Numbered from the stretch's first letter, positions 45,539 through 55,549 are shown. The stretch: DNA of 64,000 nt from Cyanobacteria bacterium FACHB-471 (GCA_014695345.1 JACJOC010000044.1:1-64000); one strand, 5' to 3'. The notes: generated by a model not told the origin, from the letters alone. Numbers and translations: made by a program.

Positions 45539-45569
45539 GGGGCTAGGGGCTAGGGGCTGGGGGCTAGGG
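45539..45569 (+). repeat. G-rich tandem repeat, candidate G-quadruplex
   Basis: Four to five units of GGGGCTA-type repeat (GGGCTAGGGGCTAGGGGC followed by TGGGGGCTAGGG) on the plus strand, 210-240 bp upstream of the thrS start and in the shared spacer with the DUF2605 gene. Four runs of at least three G separated by CTA or CT could fold into a G-quadruplex in DNA, or in RNA if the thrS leader extends this far. No ORF lies in the 307-bp spacer. Confidence 0.65.
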
Positions 45570-45779
45570 TTAAGAATAAGGATCACCTTCTACTCGCTAA
45601 CTTTTCATCCTTCATCCTTCCTCGTCCCCCGTGTAAGATAGAGGCTGTAGAATACTCAACCCTATGACCTATGCGAACTAGCACAGCTTTAACCCCAAAC
45701 CGAACTACGGAATTGCTGAACGACTCATTCTTTGACCGATTTTGTCCATTTGTAGTCTCTATCAACCGATCACCAGACA

Positions 45780-47648
45780 ATGCCTAACCTAGAATCATCT
45801 CTTTCCCAACAGCCTGAACCGCTTCAACAGCAGTCAGAAAAGCAGCCAGAGAAAGTCTACCTGCCGCGCACCAGCGAATCTGAGCATTTAAGAAAAATTC
45901 GTCACACCGCTTCACATGTGATGGCGATGGCCGTACAAAAGCTATTTCCCAAGGCGCAGGTAACTATTGGACCCTGGATCGAAAACGGTTTTTATTACGA
46001 CTTTGACAGTCCTGAACCGTTTACCGAGAAGGACTTGAAGGCAATTAAGAAGGAGATGACTAAGATCATCAACCGAAAGCTGCCCGTGACGCGGGAAGAA
46101 ATCAGCCGGGAAGAAGCTGAACGCCGCATCAAGGAAATTAATGAGCCTTACAAATTAGAAATCCTGGAAGGGCTAGAAGCCCCGATTACGATTTACCATT
46201 TGGGTGACCAATGGTGGGATTTGTGTGCTGGACCGCACCTGGAGAGCACGGTTGAATTGAATCCTGATGCGATCGCCCTGGAAAGCGTGGCGGGTGCCTA
46301 CTGGCGCGGCGACGAAACCAAAGCGCAGCTTCAGCGTATCTACGGCACTGCCTGGGAAACGCCAGAGCAGTTAGCTGAATATAAGCGCCGCAAAGAAGAA
46401 GCCCTTAAGCGCGACCACCGCAAGCTGGGCAAAGAACTAGGGCTATTTATCTTCGCAGATCCGGTTGGACCGGGTTTGCCGCTGTGGACTCCTAAGGGAA
46501 CGGTATTGCGGTCGACGCTAGAAGATTTCCTTAAGCAAGAGCAAGTCAAGCGCGGCTATCTGCCTGTCGTTACACCGCATATTGGACGGGTTGACCTGTT
46601 CAAAATTTCGGGACACTGGCAGAACTACAAAGAAGACATGTTCCCGATGATGGCGGAAGATGACGACGCCCGTCAGGCAGAGCAGGGATTTGCGCTAAAG
46701 CCAATGAACTGCCCCTTCCACATTCAGATCTATAAGAGTGAATTGCGCTCTTACCGAGAACTGCCCATGCGACTGGCAGAGTTTGGCACGGTCTACCGCT
46801 ACGAGCAATCGGGCGAACTGGGCGGACTGACCCGCGTTCGAGGCTTTACGGTAGATGACTCTCACCTCTTTGTCACGCCCGAACAGCTGGATGAGGAATT
46901 CCTCAGCGTTGTGGACTTAACCCTATCGGTGTTTAAGAATCTGCAGCTGAAAAACTTCAGAGCCAGACTTAGCTTCCGTGACCCTGCGCTAGATAAATAT
47001 ATTGGCTCTGATGAAGCCTGGGACAAGGCAGAATCTGCCATTCGCCGTGCAGTAGAAACGCTGGGCATGGATCACTTTGAAGGCATCGGGGAAGCAGCTT
47101 TCTACGGGCCAAAACTCGACTTTATCTTCCAGGATGCGCTCGATCGCGAGTGGCAGTTGGGTACGGCGCAGGTTGATTACAACTTACCCGAACGGTTTGA
47201 ACTGGAATATGTAGCCAAAGACGGCACCCGTCAACGTCCCGTGATGATTCACCGTGCCCCCTTTGGTTCTCTAGAACGACTAGTCGGCATTCTAATTGAA
47301 GAATATGCAGGCGACTTTCCACTCTGGCTATCGCCCGTTCAGGTGCGATTGCTGCCTGTGGGTGAAGAGCAAATGCCTTTTGCCAAAGAAATTGTGGCTA
47401 AGATGCGATCGCTTAACATTCGAGCTGAAGTCGACAACAGTGGGGATCACCTGAAGAAACAGGTTCGCAATGCTGAGAAGGAAAAGATTCCTGTGACGGC
47501 TATTGTTGGTGCAAAAGAGGTGGAAGCAAACTCGCTCAGCATCCGCATCCGTGAAGCCGGAAAGGCAACTCAGGATCTCGGCGCAATTCCGGTTGAGCAA
47601 GTGATTGAGCGGGTGAAAGGGGCGATCGCCAACTACACCCACTTCTAA
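45780..47648 (+). CDS. thrS: Threonyl-tRNA synthetase (TGS-less cyanobacterial form)
   Basis: The 622 residues open with a short Gln/Pro-rich lead and go straight into the editing domain (RKIRHTASHVMAMAVQKLFP with the H-x3-H motif, and later C and H in WWDLCAGPHLEST). The class II catalytic core has motif 1 near VVTPHIGRVDLFKISGHW, motif 2 FGTVYRYEQSGELGGL, and motif 3 HRAPFGSLERLVGILIEEY; zinc ligands Cys (MNCPFH) and two His are visible. The anticodon-binding domain follows (RLLPVGEEQMPFAKEIV). The N-terminal TGS domain of E. coli ThrS is absent, as in other cyanobacteria. Essential for translation. Confidence 0.95.
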   Translation: MPNLESSLSQQPEPLQQQSEKQPEKVYLPRTSESEHLRKIRHTASHVMAMAVQKLFPKAQVTIGPWIENGFYYDFDSPEPFTEKDLKAIKKEMTKIINRKLPVTREEISREEAERRIKEINEPYKLEILEGLEAPITIYHLGDQWWDLCAGPHLESTVELNPDAIALESVAGAYWRGDETKAQLQRIYGTAWETPEQLAEYKRRKEEALKRDHRKLGKELGLFIFADPVGPGLPLWTPKGTVLRSTLEDFLKQEQVKRGYLPVVTPHIGRVDLFKISGHWQNYKEDMFPMMAEDDDARQAEQGFALKPMNCPFHIQIYKSELRSYRELPMRLAEFGTVYRYEQSGELGGLTRVRGFTVDDSHLFVTPEQLDEEFLSVVDLTLSVFKNLQLKNFRARLSFRDPALDKYIGSDEAWDKAESAIRRAVETLGMDHFEGIGEAAFYGPKLDFIFQDALDREWQLGTAQVDYNLPERFELEYVAKDGTRQRPVMIHRAPFGSLERLVGILIEEYAGDFPLWLSPVQVRLLPVGEEQMPFAKEIVAKMRSLNIRAEVDNSGDHLKKQVRNAEKEKIPVTAIVGAKEVEANSLSIRIREAGKATQDLGAIPVEQVIERVKGAIANYTHF

Positions 47649-47660
47649 CCAAACTTAGTG

Positions 47661-47680
47661 GGGTGCGTCACGACGCACCC
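47661..47680. repeat. Palindrome after thrS
   Basis: GGGTGCGTC, AC, GACGCACCC, flanked by TAGT and TACT. Similar GTAGGGTGCGTC-type palindromes are dispersed in cyanobacterial genomes. It may help terminate thrS transcription, though no long T-run follows. Confidence 0.55.
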
Positions 47681-47738
47681 TACTTCATGTCTTAGCCTAG
47701 TTTTGCCCGATGCTATTTATCAAGGATATAAGTATGAA

Positions 47739-48359
47739 ATGGTACAGCTTCAGCTAAGGCAAATTAGAGTTCCGCCAGGGCAACGGGTATTGCTTGAAGA
47801 TGTAACTTGGCAAGAATTTGAGGCGATTTTAGTAGAACTAGGAGAACATCGGGGAACTCGTCTTGCCTACAGTGAAGGAACGTTAGAAATTGTGGCTCCG
47901 CTCCCAGAGCATGAGGTTAGCAAGGAAATCATCGGAGATATGGTAAAAATCTTGCTAGAGGAACTAGAGATCGACCGAGAGTGCTTTGGCTCTAGTACCT
48001 TCAAGCGAGAAGACATGAAGCACGGCATTGAGCCGGATAACTGTTTTTATATTCAAAATCACCAGCAGATGAGAGGTAAATCAAGAATTGATTTGGCGAT
48101 TGATCCGCCTCCCGATCTGGCGATTGAAGTAGATATCACTTCCAAAACACAACTTAGCGCTTATGAGGCATTAGGTGTTCCTGAACTGTGGCGTTACGAG
48201 AATGGCAGGTTAAAGGTTAGCGTTCTTCAAGCTGGTAAATACAGTGAATCTGCGACCAGTCCGACCTTCCCTAATTCGCCTATTGTTGAAACCATTCCTC
48301 AGTTCATAGAACAGAGCAAAAGTAAGGGTACAAGCCCTGCTTCAAGGGCATTTCGGTAG
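47739..48359 (+). CDS. Uma2-family (PD-(D/E)XK-like) protein
   Basis: The ATG at 47739 (MVQLQLRQIRVPPGQRVLLE) gives 206 residues. The Uma2 pattern is visible: TWQEFEAILVELGEHRGTRL, an EGTLEIVAPLPEHEV motif, DNCFYIQ, and the active-site-like DLAIEVDITSKTQ (Asp, Glu and Lys). The domain belongs to the restriction-endonuclease-like fold and is greatly expanded in cyanobacteria; nuclease activity is presumed rather than shown. Alone, with no methylase or defence partner nearby. Confidence 0.82.
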   Translation: MVQLQLRQIRVPPGQRVLLEDVTWQEFEAILVELGEHRGTRLAYSEGTLEIVAPLPEHEVSKEIIGDMVKILLEELEIDRECFGSSTFKREDMKHGIEPDNCFYIQNHQQMRGKSRIDLAIDPPPDLAIEVDITSKTQLSAYEALGVPELWRYENGRLKVSVLQAGKYSESATSPTFPNSPIVETIPQFIEQSKSKGTSPASRAFR

Positions 48360-48478
48360 TGGGTAAAGGATAAAATTTGCTAGAAAGAGGAAATCTCTCC
48401 ATCTGGGGCGGTTGTCTGGGGTGAATTCTATTGGCTCAAGATCTATCTTGAAAGAGCTGATGAATTGGATTTTGTGTT

Positions 48479-49582
48479 TTGAGTTTGAAGATTGCCACGC
48501 CACAAGAGCAAGACCGTGAGGCGCTTAACCGCCTTCTCAACATTCAGACGATCTATTATGAACCCGCTGTTTTAGAAGTTCCGCGAGGGCAGGAGATTTT
48601 TGCTCAATATCCCGATACGCAGCGAATTGAGGTCGAGTCACACTGGCAGATTCCTGAACTACATGGCAACGAGGGAGCCGTAGAAGACTGGAACCGGATC
48701 AAGCGAAGTGTCTTAATTCTGGGTGTGAAAAAGTCACTTCAGGCACGTCCTAACTCTCGCAGTTCTGACTTTATTGCACCTTCCCATGCAAATGGCTGTG
48801 CGATGGCTTGTTCATACTGCTACGTGGCCCGGCGCAAGGGCTTTGCTAATCCTATTACTACATTTGTCAACATCGAGCAGATTCAGCGATATCTTCAGCG
48901 TCATACAGCTAAGCAGGATAACAAGTCTGAGCCAAATCAGGTCGATCCACAGTATTGGGTTTATGAGATTGGTGAGAATAGCGATTGCTCGGTAGATGCA
49001 GCCATTTGTGACAATGTGAAGGATATCATTCAGCTTTTTCGCACCATTCCAAATGCAAAAGCAACTTTTGCCACCAAGCGTGTTAATCGTGAGTTGCTTG
49101 ACTATGACCCACAGGGCAAGACTCGCATTCGGTTTAGCTTAATGCCTCAGTCAAAAGCGCAGATTGTGGACATTCGCACTTCTAGTATTGGCGATCGCAT
49201 CTCCGCCATCAACGATTTTGTCGAAGCGGGTTATGAAGTTCACATTAACCTTGCACCGGTGATCTACACCGATACTTGGCTGACTGACTACGAGGAGCTG
49301 TTGCAGCAGATCGACGACACGCTGTCACCCCAAGCAAAAGCCCAACTGAAAGCAGAAATCATTTTCCTGACTCATAACGATAAACTGCACGCGGTTAACA
49401 TGGGCTGGCATCCGCAAGGAGAGACCCTACTCTGGCAACCTGATTTGCAGGAACAGAAGCATTCTCAGACGGGTGGCAAGAATGTCCGCTATAAGCGCGG
49501 CTTTAAAGGAACTCTCGTGGATGCCCTTACTCAGTTAATGCAGGAGCGCTTACCCTATTGCACCATTCGCTACGCGTTTTAG
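48479..49582 (+). CDS. Spore-photoproduct-lyase-like radical SAM protein
   Basis: The 367 codons from TTG 48479; an in-frame stop 15 bp upstream and no ATG until later make this start the best choice. The radical SAM cluster motif is GCAMACSYCYVARRKGF (C-x3-C-x2-C). C-terminal features include NLAPVIYTDTWLTDYEE and KRGFKGTLVDALTQLM. The family includes SplB, which repairs the spore photoproduct thymine dimer using SAM, but cyanobacteria form no endospores, so this member may repair other lesions or modify another substrate. Confidence 0.82.
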   Translation: MSLKIATPQEQDREALNRLLNIQTIYYEPAVLEVPRGQEIFAQYPDTQRIEVESHWQIPELHGNEGAVEDWNRIKRSVLILGVKKSLQARPNSRSSDFIAPSHANGCAMACSYCYVARRKGFANPITTFVNIEQIQRYLQRHTAKQDNKSEPNQVDPQYWVYEIGENSDCSVDAAICDNVKDIIQLFRTIPNAKATFATKRVNRELLDYDPQGKTRIRFSLMPQSKAQIVDIRTSSIGDRISAINDFVEAGYEVHINLAPVIYTDTWLTDYEELLQQIDDTLSPQAKAQLKAEIIFLTHNDKLHAVNMGWHPQGETLLWQPDLQEQKHSQTGGKNVRYKRGFKGTLVDALTQLMQERLPYCTIRYAF

Positions 49583-49662
49583 ATGAGAGGATTAGAGTAG
49601 GTCTGTGGGCATCCAAGAAACCACCCTTAAAACCTGCTCCTTGTATCTTTCGGAGATAGTTG

Positions 49663-50397
49663 TTATTGGTCTAAATTGCTATCTATCGTGCTATCAATTC
49701 CCCCTGACTGCAAGAACTCACGCCAAGTCGTATCGACACTTAGATCATCAGGTTGGCTGCGCTTTAACTCAAATAGGAGAGTAAGGGCATCGTACCAAAT
49801 GCCATCCTCTTGATATAGTGCAATACGTCGGGCAGGGGGAGATTGCTCAATTTGACTCAGACGGACTGGGTTTAGCTCGATACGTTGAATGCTGCCTGTA
49901 ACAAACTGATCTTCGAGACGATTGTCTGGGTTGCAAATGATAGCAAATGACCATGTATAGAGACTGCCAATTTCTAAAGGAGCAACCTGATCGGGAAGGG
50001 AAATGCTGATTAAAGTAGGAGTATCCGTTAGGGGGACTGTTGTTCGATAAATGCCTCGTCCGTCTCGGCTGCGAAGGCTAAACTCTGCGTTCTCGGCACT
50101 GGTGCTGGGCACGTATACCAGAAACGTAGGGCGCTCTGCCAGGCTTAAACCCGGTGTAGTCGTTGGGCTAAGAGCAGTCAATAAGGGATCGGTTGTTGCC
50201 GCGATCGCATCTTGGGGGCAGGTGGATGCACTGCGCCGTCCTCCTGCGGCTGAGCTACCTGGATTGTTAGGCGGGGGTGGGGGTAAGGTTTGCTTGAGCG
50301 TCTGCTGAACAGCCGTTGCTTGGGGGGCGATCGCCAGTTCTAAAATCAAGACAACTGCAATAGATAGGCGGCACAGCAAAGATTGGATGTAAGTCAT
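49663..50397 (-). CDS. DUF928 domain exported protein
   Basis: The 244 residues have a signal peptide (LSIAVVLILELAIAPQATA), then a Pro-rich segment (LPPPPPNNPG) and a DUF928 domain (AERPTFLVYVP, GIYRTTVPLTDTPTLISISL, WSFAIICNPDNR). DUF928 proteins accompany haemagglutinin-type exoproteins and often CHAT proteases in cyanobacteria; no function is established. The gene lies 36 bp after the exoprotein gene on the same strand, so one operon is likely. Confidence 0.88.
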   Translation of the reverse strand: MTYIQSLLCRLSIAVVLILELAIAPQATAVQQTLKQTLPPPPPNNPGSSAAGGRRSASTCPQDAIAATTDPLLTALSPTTTPGLSLAERPTFLVYVPSTSAENAEFSLRSRDGRGIYRTTVPLTDTPTLISISLPDQVAPLEIGSLYTWSFAIICNPDNRLEDQFVTGSIQRIELNPVRLSQIEQSPPARRIALYQEDGIWYDALTLLFELKRSQPDDLSVDTTWREFLQSGGIDSTIDSNLDQ

Positions 50398-50433
50398 GAC
50401 GTTGTTATAACCGGTTTTCTAGAAGGGCAAAAC

Positions 50434-53400
50434 TTAAGTATCAGGGAAACGGTGGATTAGGTAACTCCTTTCAGTGTTGCCACGTGAACAAGTGGCTGGT
50501 TGATTGAAGGAGTTCTGCACGACTGGCTCAGGAGTGATAGCCCTCAGGAGAACCTCTCCAGTGGAAGTAGTTTGCCATCCCGTAGCTTCGGTGAGTGGGA
50601 TATTGGGGACGTGGGGAGGGTTTGCGATAAATTCCCCGGACCCCCGTGTCTCTATGTCTCCCCGACCTTCCCCCTCATCCCTTTGCTGAGTTATTGTTAA
50701 CCTGCGTCTATCCTGCCAACCTGCGTCATCGTCTAGTTGCTGTTCGAGGTTGGGGGGCAAACCCCCTCGACCACTAATGACGAATGAATTGCCCTCGTCT
50801 GCCGGACAGCCTTGAGCAATTAACTGGGATGAGTCTACTAAGTCAGTGGGAAGTTCAACTAAACCGGGTGTGGGATCAGTTCCGGTAAGGGTGAGGGCAA
50901 TGGTTCCATCTAGAGCGGCATTTGCGCCTGTAGCGGTGATGTCGCTTAAAGGGGTAGGAGTAAGACGCGGCTGGATACCCAAAATACCAGATGCGTTGAT
51001 GCTGATGTTGCCACCCCGAAAATTCTCTGAATTGGCGCTGATATTGCTATCTTCGTTGGACACAGCAATTAGAAATTGAGTATTGATTGCAATGTTGCCG
51101 CCAGGAATGTTGCTTCCAGTGGCGTTGGTTGTGATGTTGCTACCGTTGCGTAGGAGAATGAAGGGCGATCGCAAGTTAATATCACCCCCACCACCAGACG
51201 TGTCCGCCCGAATACTACCTTGATTATTGAGAAAGATCTGACCTGCATCTACAAACAGGGAACCTGCACGTCCCCGACCTGAACTACTCACCGTCACTTC
51301 TGCTTGATCTTGAATGTTCAGCGTTTCGGTTTGCAGGTTTAGGTTACCTCCCGCTCCTCTGCCGCTGGTTTCGGCTGAGATGATGGAGCCATTACCTGTT
51401 AACGTGATAGACTCTGGAGCCGTAATGGTCAGCGCTCCACCTCGACCGCCCCCAGAGGTAGAAGCAGAAATTTGCGCTCCTTCCTGTAACTGCACTGTTA
51501 TGCTCTGCCCGTTCCCTTGGGGCTGAATCCTCAAGTTACCTGCATTCGCATCGGTGGTTGTCTGAGCGAACAGTCCACTTGATGCACCAGAGAGCCGCAG
51601 ATTAGATGAGTTTACTGTGATGTCTCCGGCATCCCCTTGTCCTGCAGTGCTGCTAACTAGACGACCACCATTCAGCAATGAGAGGAAGTCAGTAGTAAGG
51701 GCGATCGCCCCGCCTGCACCACTAGAGTTAACTTCAGTGTTGGTAAACAGTCCACTAGCCGCACTCACCGGATCAACCGTGGTTCTGCCAAACCGAGCTA
51801 GTCGAGCGTCAAAGGCAGAGTCACTGCCTGCGATGTAGAGGCGATCGCCCGCATTCACAGTGATGCTTCCCGCTTGACCGCTACTAAAAGCAGTGGTGAG
51901 TAGTTGTCCGCCCCCAGTTAGATCAACAGTTTCAGCATTCACAATAATTTCACCCCCTCTTTCGGTGCTGGAAGAGCGGGCACTCAAGACTGCTCCCTCC
52001 TCTACCCGCAAGGCGTTAGTATCGATACGAATGGCACCGCCCCGCCCTGTTGATGTGTTCTCTGTATTGGTGAGCAAGCCGCTGGAAAATCCAAAGGAAC
52101 TGGTGCCGGAGAGCGTCACTGCATCGGTCGCCCGAACTCGAATGTTGCCTGCATCCCCTCGTCCAGACGTACTGGCAACCAATCGCCCACCCGCTTCAAC
52201 GGTTAGTTCGCCCGTCGCTATCCGAATACTTCCTCCGCGCCCGATCGAGTTTGGTTCTGTATTGGCATATAGCCCACTGGCTGGACCTGCACTAATCGCA
52301 TCAATCTCATCATCAGGTTGAGGAACACGACTGGTGTAGTTTGCATCTGTTCCAGAAATGGCTACCCGCTCTCTAGCGTTAATTGAGATATTTCCGGCTC
52401 GCCCCTGACCTAACGTAGTCGTCGCCAATTGTGCTCCATTGATCAACGAAACTGAGTCTGCTGTGATCTCGATTTGCCCTCCGATGCCGATGGCTCCAGC
52501 GTCTACACGAGTGTTAATCGCACTGGCGGATACGCGATTTGCTCCATCCAGGAGAACGGTATCACGAGCATCAACCGTTACATTCCCAGCATCACCGCGT
52601 CCCCTAGTGCTGGTAGACAGTTGAGCACCATTGAGCAGAGTGAGCGATCGCGCAGCAATATCAATATCACCGCTTCTACCAATGGCATCTCGATCTAATG
52701 TGCTGACAGCATCTCCACCATTAAAGGAAACGGTATCCCTTGCCTGAATTCGGATGTTTCCAGCCCTGCCTTGTCCCTCAGCATTGGTGATAATCCTTCC
52801 CCGATCAGAAACGGAAAGTGAGCCTGTGGTGATGATGACATCTCCTCCGTTGCCCGTTGATCCTTCCGTTGCTGAGGTGAATATTCCACTGCGGTTGGTA
52901 GTCTGAACGGGGGCTGTACCACGAATCTGTATAGCGTTACGAGCCTCGATACTGACGCGACCTGAGTTACCCGTTCCACCAACATTTGCAGTATTGATTG
53001 CCCCTCCATTGGTCAGAAACAGTGAGCCAGTTGTGATATTTACCGCCCCTCCCTGCCCCACCGCTCCTGGCTCCACTCGTGTAAAAATAGTGCTTGCAAT
53101 GGTGCCATCGGAAGACTCACCATCCAGGGAAACGCGATCGCGCGCATTGATGGTAATGTTGCTGGCATTCCCCCGTCCAGAAGTTCCAGCAACCATTTGA
53201 GCCCCATTGGTGAGAGTGAGTGTCCCCGTCGTGATATTGATACCGCCAGCATTACCGATAGCAGTTGAGCCCACCGTGTTGGATATCTGTCCACCCTCCA
53301 TCAAGACGGTGTCGCGAGCATTGATATTGACACTGCCACTATCCCCTTGCCCTAGCGTGGATAACAGCATCCTAGCGTTTTCTGTAAAAGCAAGTGACTC

Positions 53401-54840
53401 CGTAGTAATGTTAAGGTCACCACCGTTGCCAATACCCGTTGGTTCCACATAATTGAATACAGCACTGTCCTCTGAAAGAACGGTATCACGGGCATTGATA
53501 TTAAGATTGCCAACGTCTCCTCTCCCTGCTGTGAATAGAATGAGTTGAGCGTTCTCGGTAAGAGCAAGAGACCCTGTGTTGATATTGATGTTGCCACCGT
53601 TGCCGGTGCTCGTTGGTTCTACGGTATTGTATACAAAACTGTTGTTGAACAAGACGCGATCGCGAGCGTTGATGAAGATATCACTCGCATCCGTTTGCTG
53701 AGAGGTATTGGAAATTAAAAGTGTACCGTCGAACAAGATTGTTCCCGCTGAGATGGTCACATTTCCCGTATTGCCGCTGCTGCCAGGTTCGGCTGTGCTG
53801 AGCAACCTATTTCCCAGGATCGTGATGCGATCGCCTGCTGTGAGATAGATGCTGCCGGTATTTCCCTGTCCAGCCAAGATGTTGGTTACGGGAGTGTTGG
53901 AAATTGTGATCGAGCCAGTTGCATTTAGCTCAAGATCCCCAGTTTGAGTATTGGGAGATCCTGTATCTCTTAAAACCCCAACTCGAAGTGACCCTCCAAA
54001 AACCTCAATGTTTTGGGCAAGAATTCTGATACTGCTACCACTGTCTCCTTCGACACTAACATCAGGACTACCATTCCTTAAGAAAACATCCGCTCTGGTT
54101 ACTTCATTGGGTATATTTAATCGCCAATTCTCGCGCACCGTGGATAACCTGATGGTTCCCGCCTCACCAACACTTCCTAATTCGACATGGCTCCCTGGAC
54201 TAATCAGCCGCCCGCCATCTAGTTGAATTTCTCCTCCAACTAGCAATAGATTCTGTCTAGGAAGAACTTGTAAACCCTGCTCGTTAAAGATGGATTGGTT
54301 AACAATAGGCTGTGGAGTGGGTTGGTTGAAGAAGAGCGCATTGGGATTAATGCTGAGCAATTGATTGGGCAGGGGTTGAGCTATATCGCTGCTGAACACT
54401 TCCCCATTGGGAAAGCTGATCGCATCCGCAGTCGTAGCAACGAATGAGCCACCAATATTAAGTGCCGCATTCGGCCCAAACAGAATGCCATTGGGATTGA
54501 GCAAAAATAGGTTAGCAGTCCCATTCGCTCGAATCACGCCATCAATCTCTGAGACTGACCCGCTTGTAACGCGGCTGAAAATGTTTTGGATACCGGCAGC
54601 ATTATTAAAGAAGGCAGAACCGTCAGTAGGCACCGAAAACTGGCTAAAACTGTGGAATAGATTTCCCCCTCGCCTTGCTCCACCATCAATCTGAAAATTG
54701 GGGTTGCCTGTAACTTGCGATCGCTCCCTTGCAGGCAGAGTAACATCAGGAATGACCTCTGCAACACTGGGTTGCACCCAACCCAATATTCCTACAGCAC
54801 TGGTCAGCAGAAACCATACATTCAGATGCCCCTTACTCAT
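50434..54840 (-). CDS. Two-partner-secretion exoprotein (filamentous haemagglutinin family)
   Basis: The 1468 residues have a signal peptide (LLTSAVGILGWVQPSVAE) and an N-terminal TPS domain with RRGGNLFHSFSQFSVPTDGS and the NPNG motif in NLFLLNPNGILFGP. About 25 beta-helix repeats of roughly 45-60 residues follow, each built like GNGGDVIITTGSLSVSDRG. A Cys pair lies near the end (IAQGCPADEGN and PATCSRGN). It should be secreted by an Omp85-type TpsB pore; no TpsB gene lies in the window. Likely role: surface adhesion or biofilm. It is followed by DUF928. Confidence 0.92.
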   Translation of the reverse strand: MSKGHLNVWFLLTSAVGILGWVQPSVAEVIPDVTLPARERSQVTGNPNFQIDGGARRGGNLFHSFSQFSVPTDGSAFFNNAAGIQNIFSRVTSGSVSEIDGVIRANGTANLFLLNPNGILFGPNAALNIGGSFVATTADAISFPNGEVFSSDIAQPLPNQLLSINPNALFFNQPTPQPIVNQSIFNEQGLQVLPRQNLLLVGGEIQLDGGRLISPGSHVELGSVGEAGTIRLSTVRENWRLNIPNEVTRADVFLRNGSPDVSVEGDSGSSIRILAQNIEVFGGSLRVGVLRDTGSPNTQTGDLELNATGSITISNTPVTNILAGQGNTGSIYLTAGDRITILGNRLLSTAEPGSSGNTGNVTISAGTILFDGTLLISNTSQQTDASDIFINARDRVLFNNSFVYNTVEPTSTGNGGNININTGSLALTENAQLILFTAGRGDVGNLNINARDTVLSEDSAVFNYVEPTGIGNGGDLNITTESLAFTENARMLLSTLGQGDSGSVNINARDTVLMEGGQISNTVGSTAIGNAGGINITTGTLTLTNGAQMVAGTSGRGNASNITINARDRVSLDGESSDGTIASTIFTRVEPGAVGQGGAVNITTGSLFLTNGGAINTANVGGTGNSGRVSIEARNAIQIRGTAPVQTTNRSGIFTSATEGSTGNGGDVIITTGSLSVSDRGRIITNAEGQGRAGNIRIQARDTVSFNGGDAVSTLDRDAIGRSGDIDIAARSLTLLNGAQLSTSTRGRGDAGNVTVDARDTVLLDGANRVSASAINTRVDAGAIGIGGQIEITADSVSLINGAQLATTTLGQGRAGNISINARERVAISGTDANYTSRVPQPDDEIDAISAGPASGLYANTEPNSIGRGGSIRIATGELTVEAGGRLVASTSGRGDAGNIRVRATDAVTLSGTSSFGFSSGLLTNTENTSTGRGGAIRIDTNALRVEEGAVLSARSSSTERGGEIIVNAETVDLTGGGQLLTTAFSSGQAGSITVNAGDRLYIAGSDSAFDARLARFGRTTVDPVSAASGLFTNTEVNSSGAGGAIALTTDFLSLLNGGRLVSSTAGQGDAGDITVNSSNLRLSGASSGLFAQTTTDANAGNLRIQPQGNGQSITVQLQEGAQISASTSGGGRGGALTITAPESITLTGNGSIISAETSGRGAGGNLNLQTETLNIQDQAEVTVSSSGRGRAGSLFVDAGQIFLNNQGSIRADTSGGGGDINLRSPFILLRNGSNITTNATGSNIPGGNIAINTQFLIAVSNEDSNISANSENFRGGNISINASGILGIQPRLTPTPLSDITATGANAALDGTIALTLTGTDPTPGLVELPTDLVDSSQLIAQGCPADEGNSFVISGRGGLPPNLEQQLDDDAGWQDRRRLTITQQRDEGEGRGDIETRGSGEFIANPPHVPNIPLTEATGWQTTSTGEVLLRAITPEPVVQNSFNQPATCSRGNTERSYLIHRFPDT

Positions 54841-55447
54841 CTAGTCTCGTCCCCAGAATTGAATAATTTGGTGCAGACAGTCTTGTTGCATAAGTGCGAT
54901 CGCGCTATCCGTGGCTAATCCTCTCCTAAACGCCATACAGTTATCCCGATTCAGCCATTATTTTCTGGCTGACTTGCTTTCAGTCAATATTTAACGGGTA
55001 GGGACTCCACAGCTCCTTCTCAAATTTCCGTTTTTTATTGTCGTATTTATTTTTCAACATTTCTTCATTTCTTACCACTTAAGTTCATTGAGTTAACTCT
55101 TAACTTAAGCTGACATCAGGTTATTGCTCAATTAAATTCGATTTAGGCTACCTATATCTTAATAAAGCGTTATAACTCTATAAGCCGGAGTATCTATATT
55201 GTGCTGATACCCCATTTGTTTGAAATGACTCTGATACCACTTAGAGCCCAATTTGAGGTAGTAGTGTAGCGATCGCTACAAAATTTCTCACCCTTAGAAG
55301 AGTGGTTGAGAATGTGCTATCTATGCTGTTACGAGTGTTATGTCGCAAAAACTGTTTAAGGACAAACGATCTGTATCGTTTGGATACTCGAAACGTAATT
55401 CCAAAGAGTGCTTAAATAAACTTGGCTGAGAGACTCTACTTCCTTAA
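54841..55447. other. AT-rich spacer upstream of the exoprotein gene
   Basis: About 600 bp with runs such as GTTTTTTATTGTCGTATTTA and no coding character. It should hold the exoprotein promoter. No palindrome longer than 10 bp was noticed until the type A repeat at 55448. Confidence 0.4.
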
Positions 55448-55549
55448 GGACGTTGCTGAATGCGGGTATGATTCACGGGTCTCAATCCTCTCTGTAGGGC
55501 ATGGCAATGCCATGCCCCTACGAAATTCATACATCAGATCAGCAATGCC
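55448..55549 (+). repeat. Type A palindromic repeat element, copy 3
   Basis: The left end is GGACGTTGCTGAATGCGGGT and the right end is CATCAGATCAGCAATGCC, an 11-bp imperfect terminal inverted repeat (TTGCTGA / TCAGCAA). The core hairpin GTAGGGCATGGCAATGCCAT continues to GCCCCTAC (55494-55521). The adjoining transposase fossil ends at the right terminus, so the element was probably inserted into, or recombined with, that IS remnant. Confidence 0.8.

Noticed and set aside
50434-54840. Many plus-strand ORFs of 60-140 codons antisense to the exoprotein
   Set aside because: They are frame shadows caused by the repetitive, stop-poor beta-helix coding sequence.
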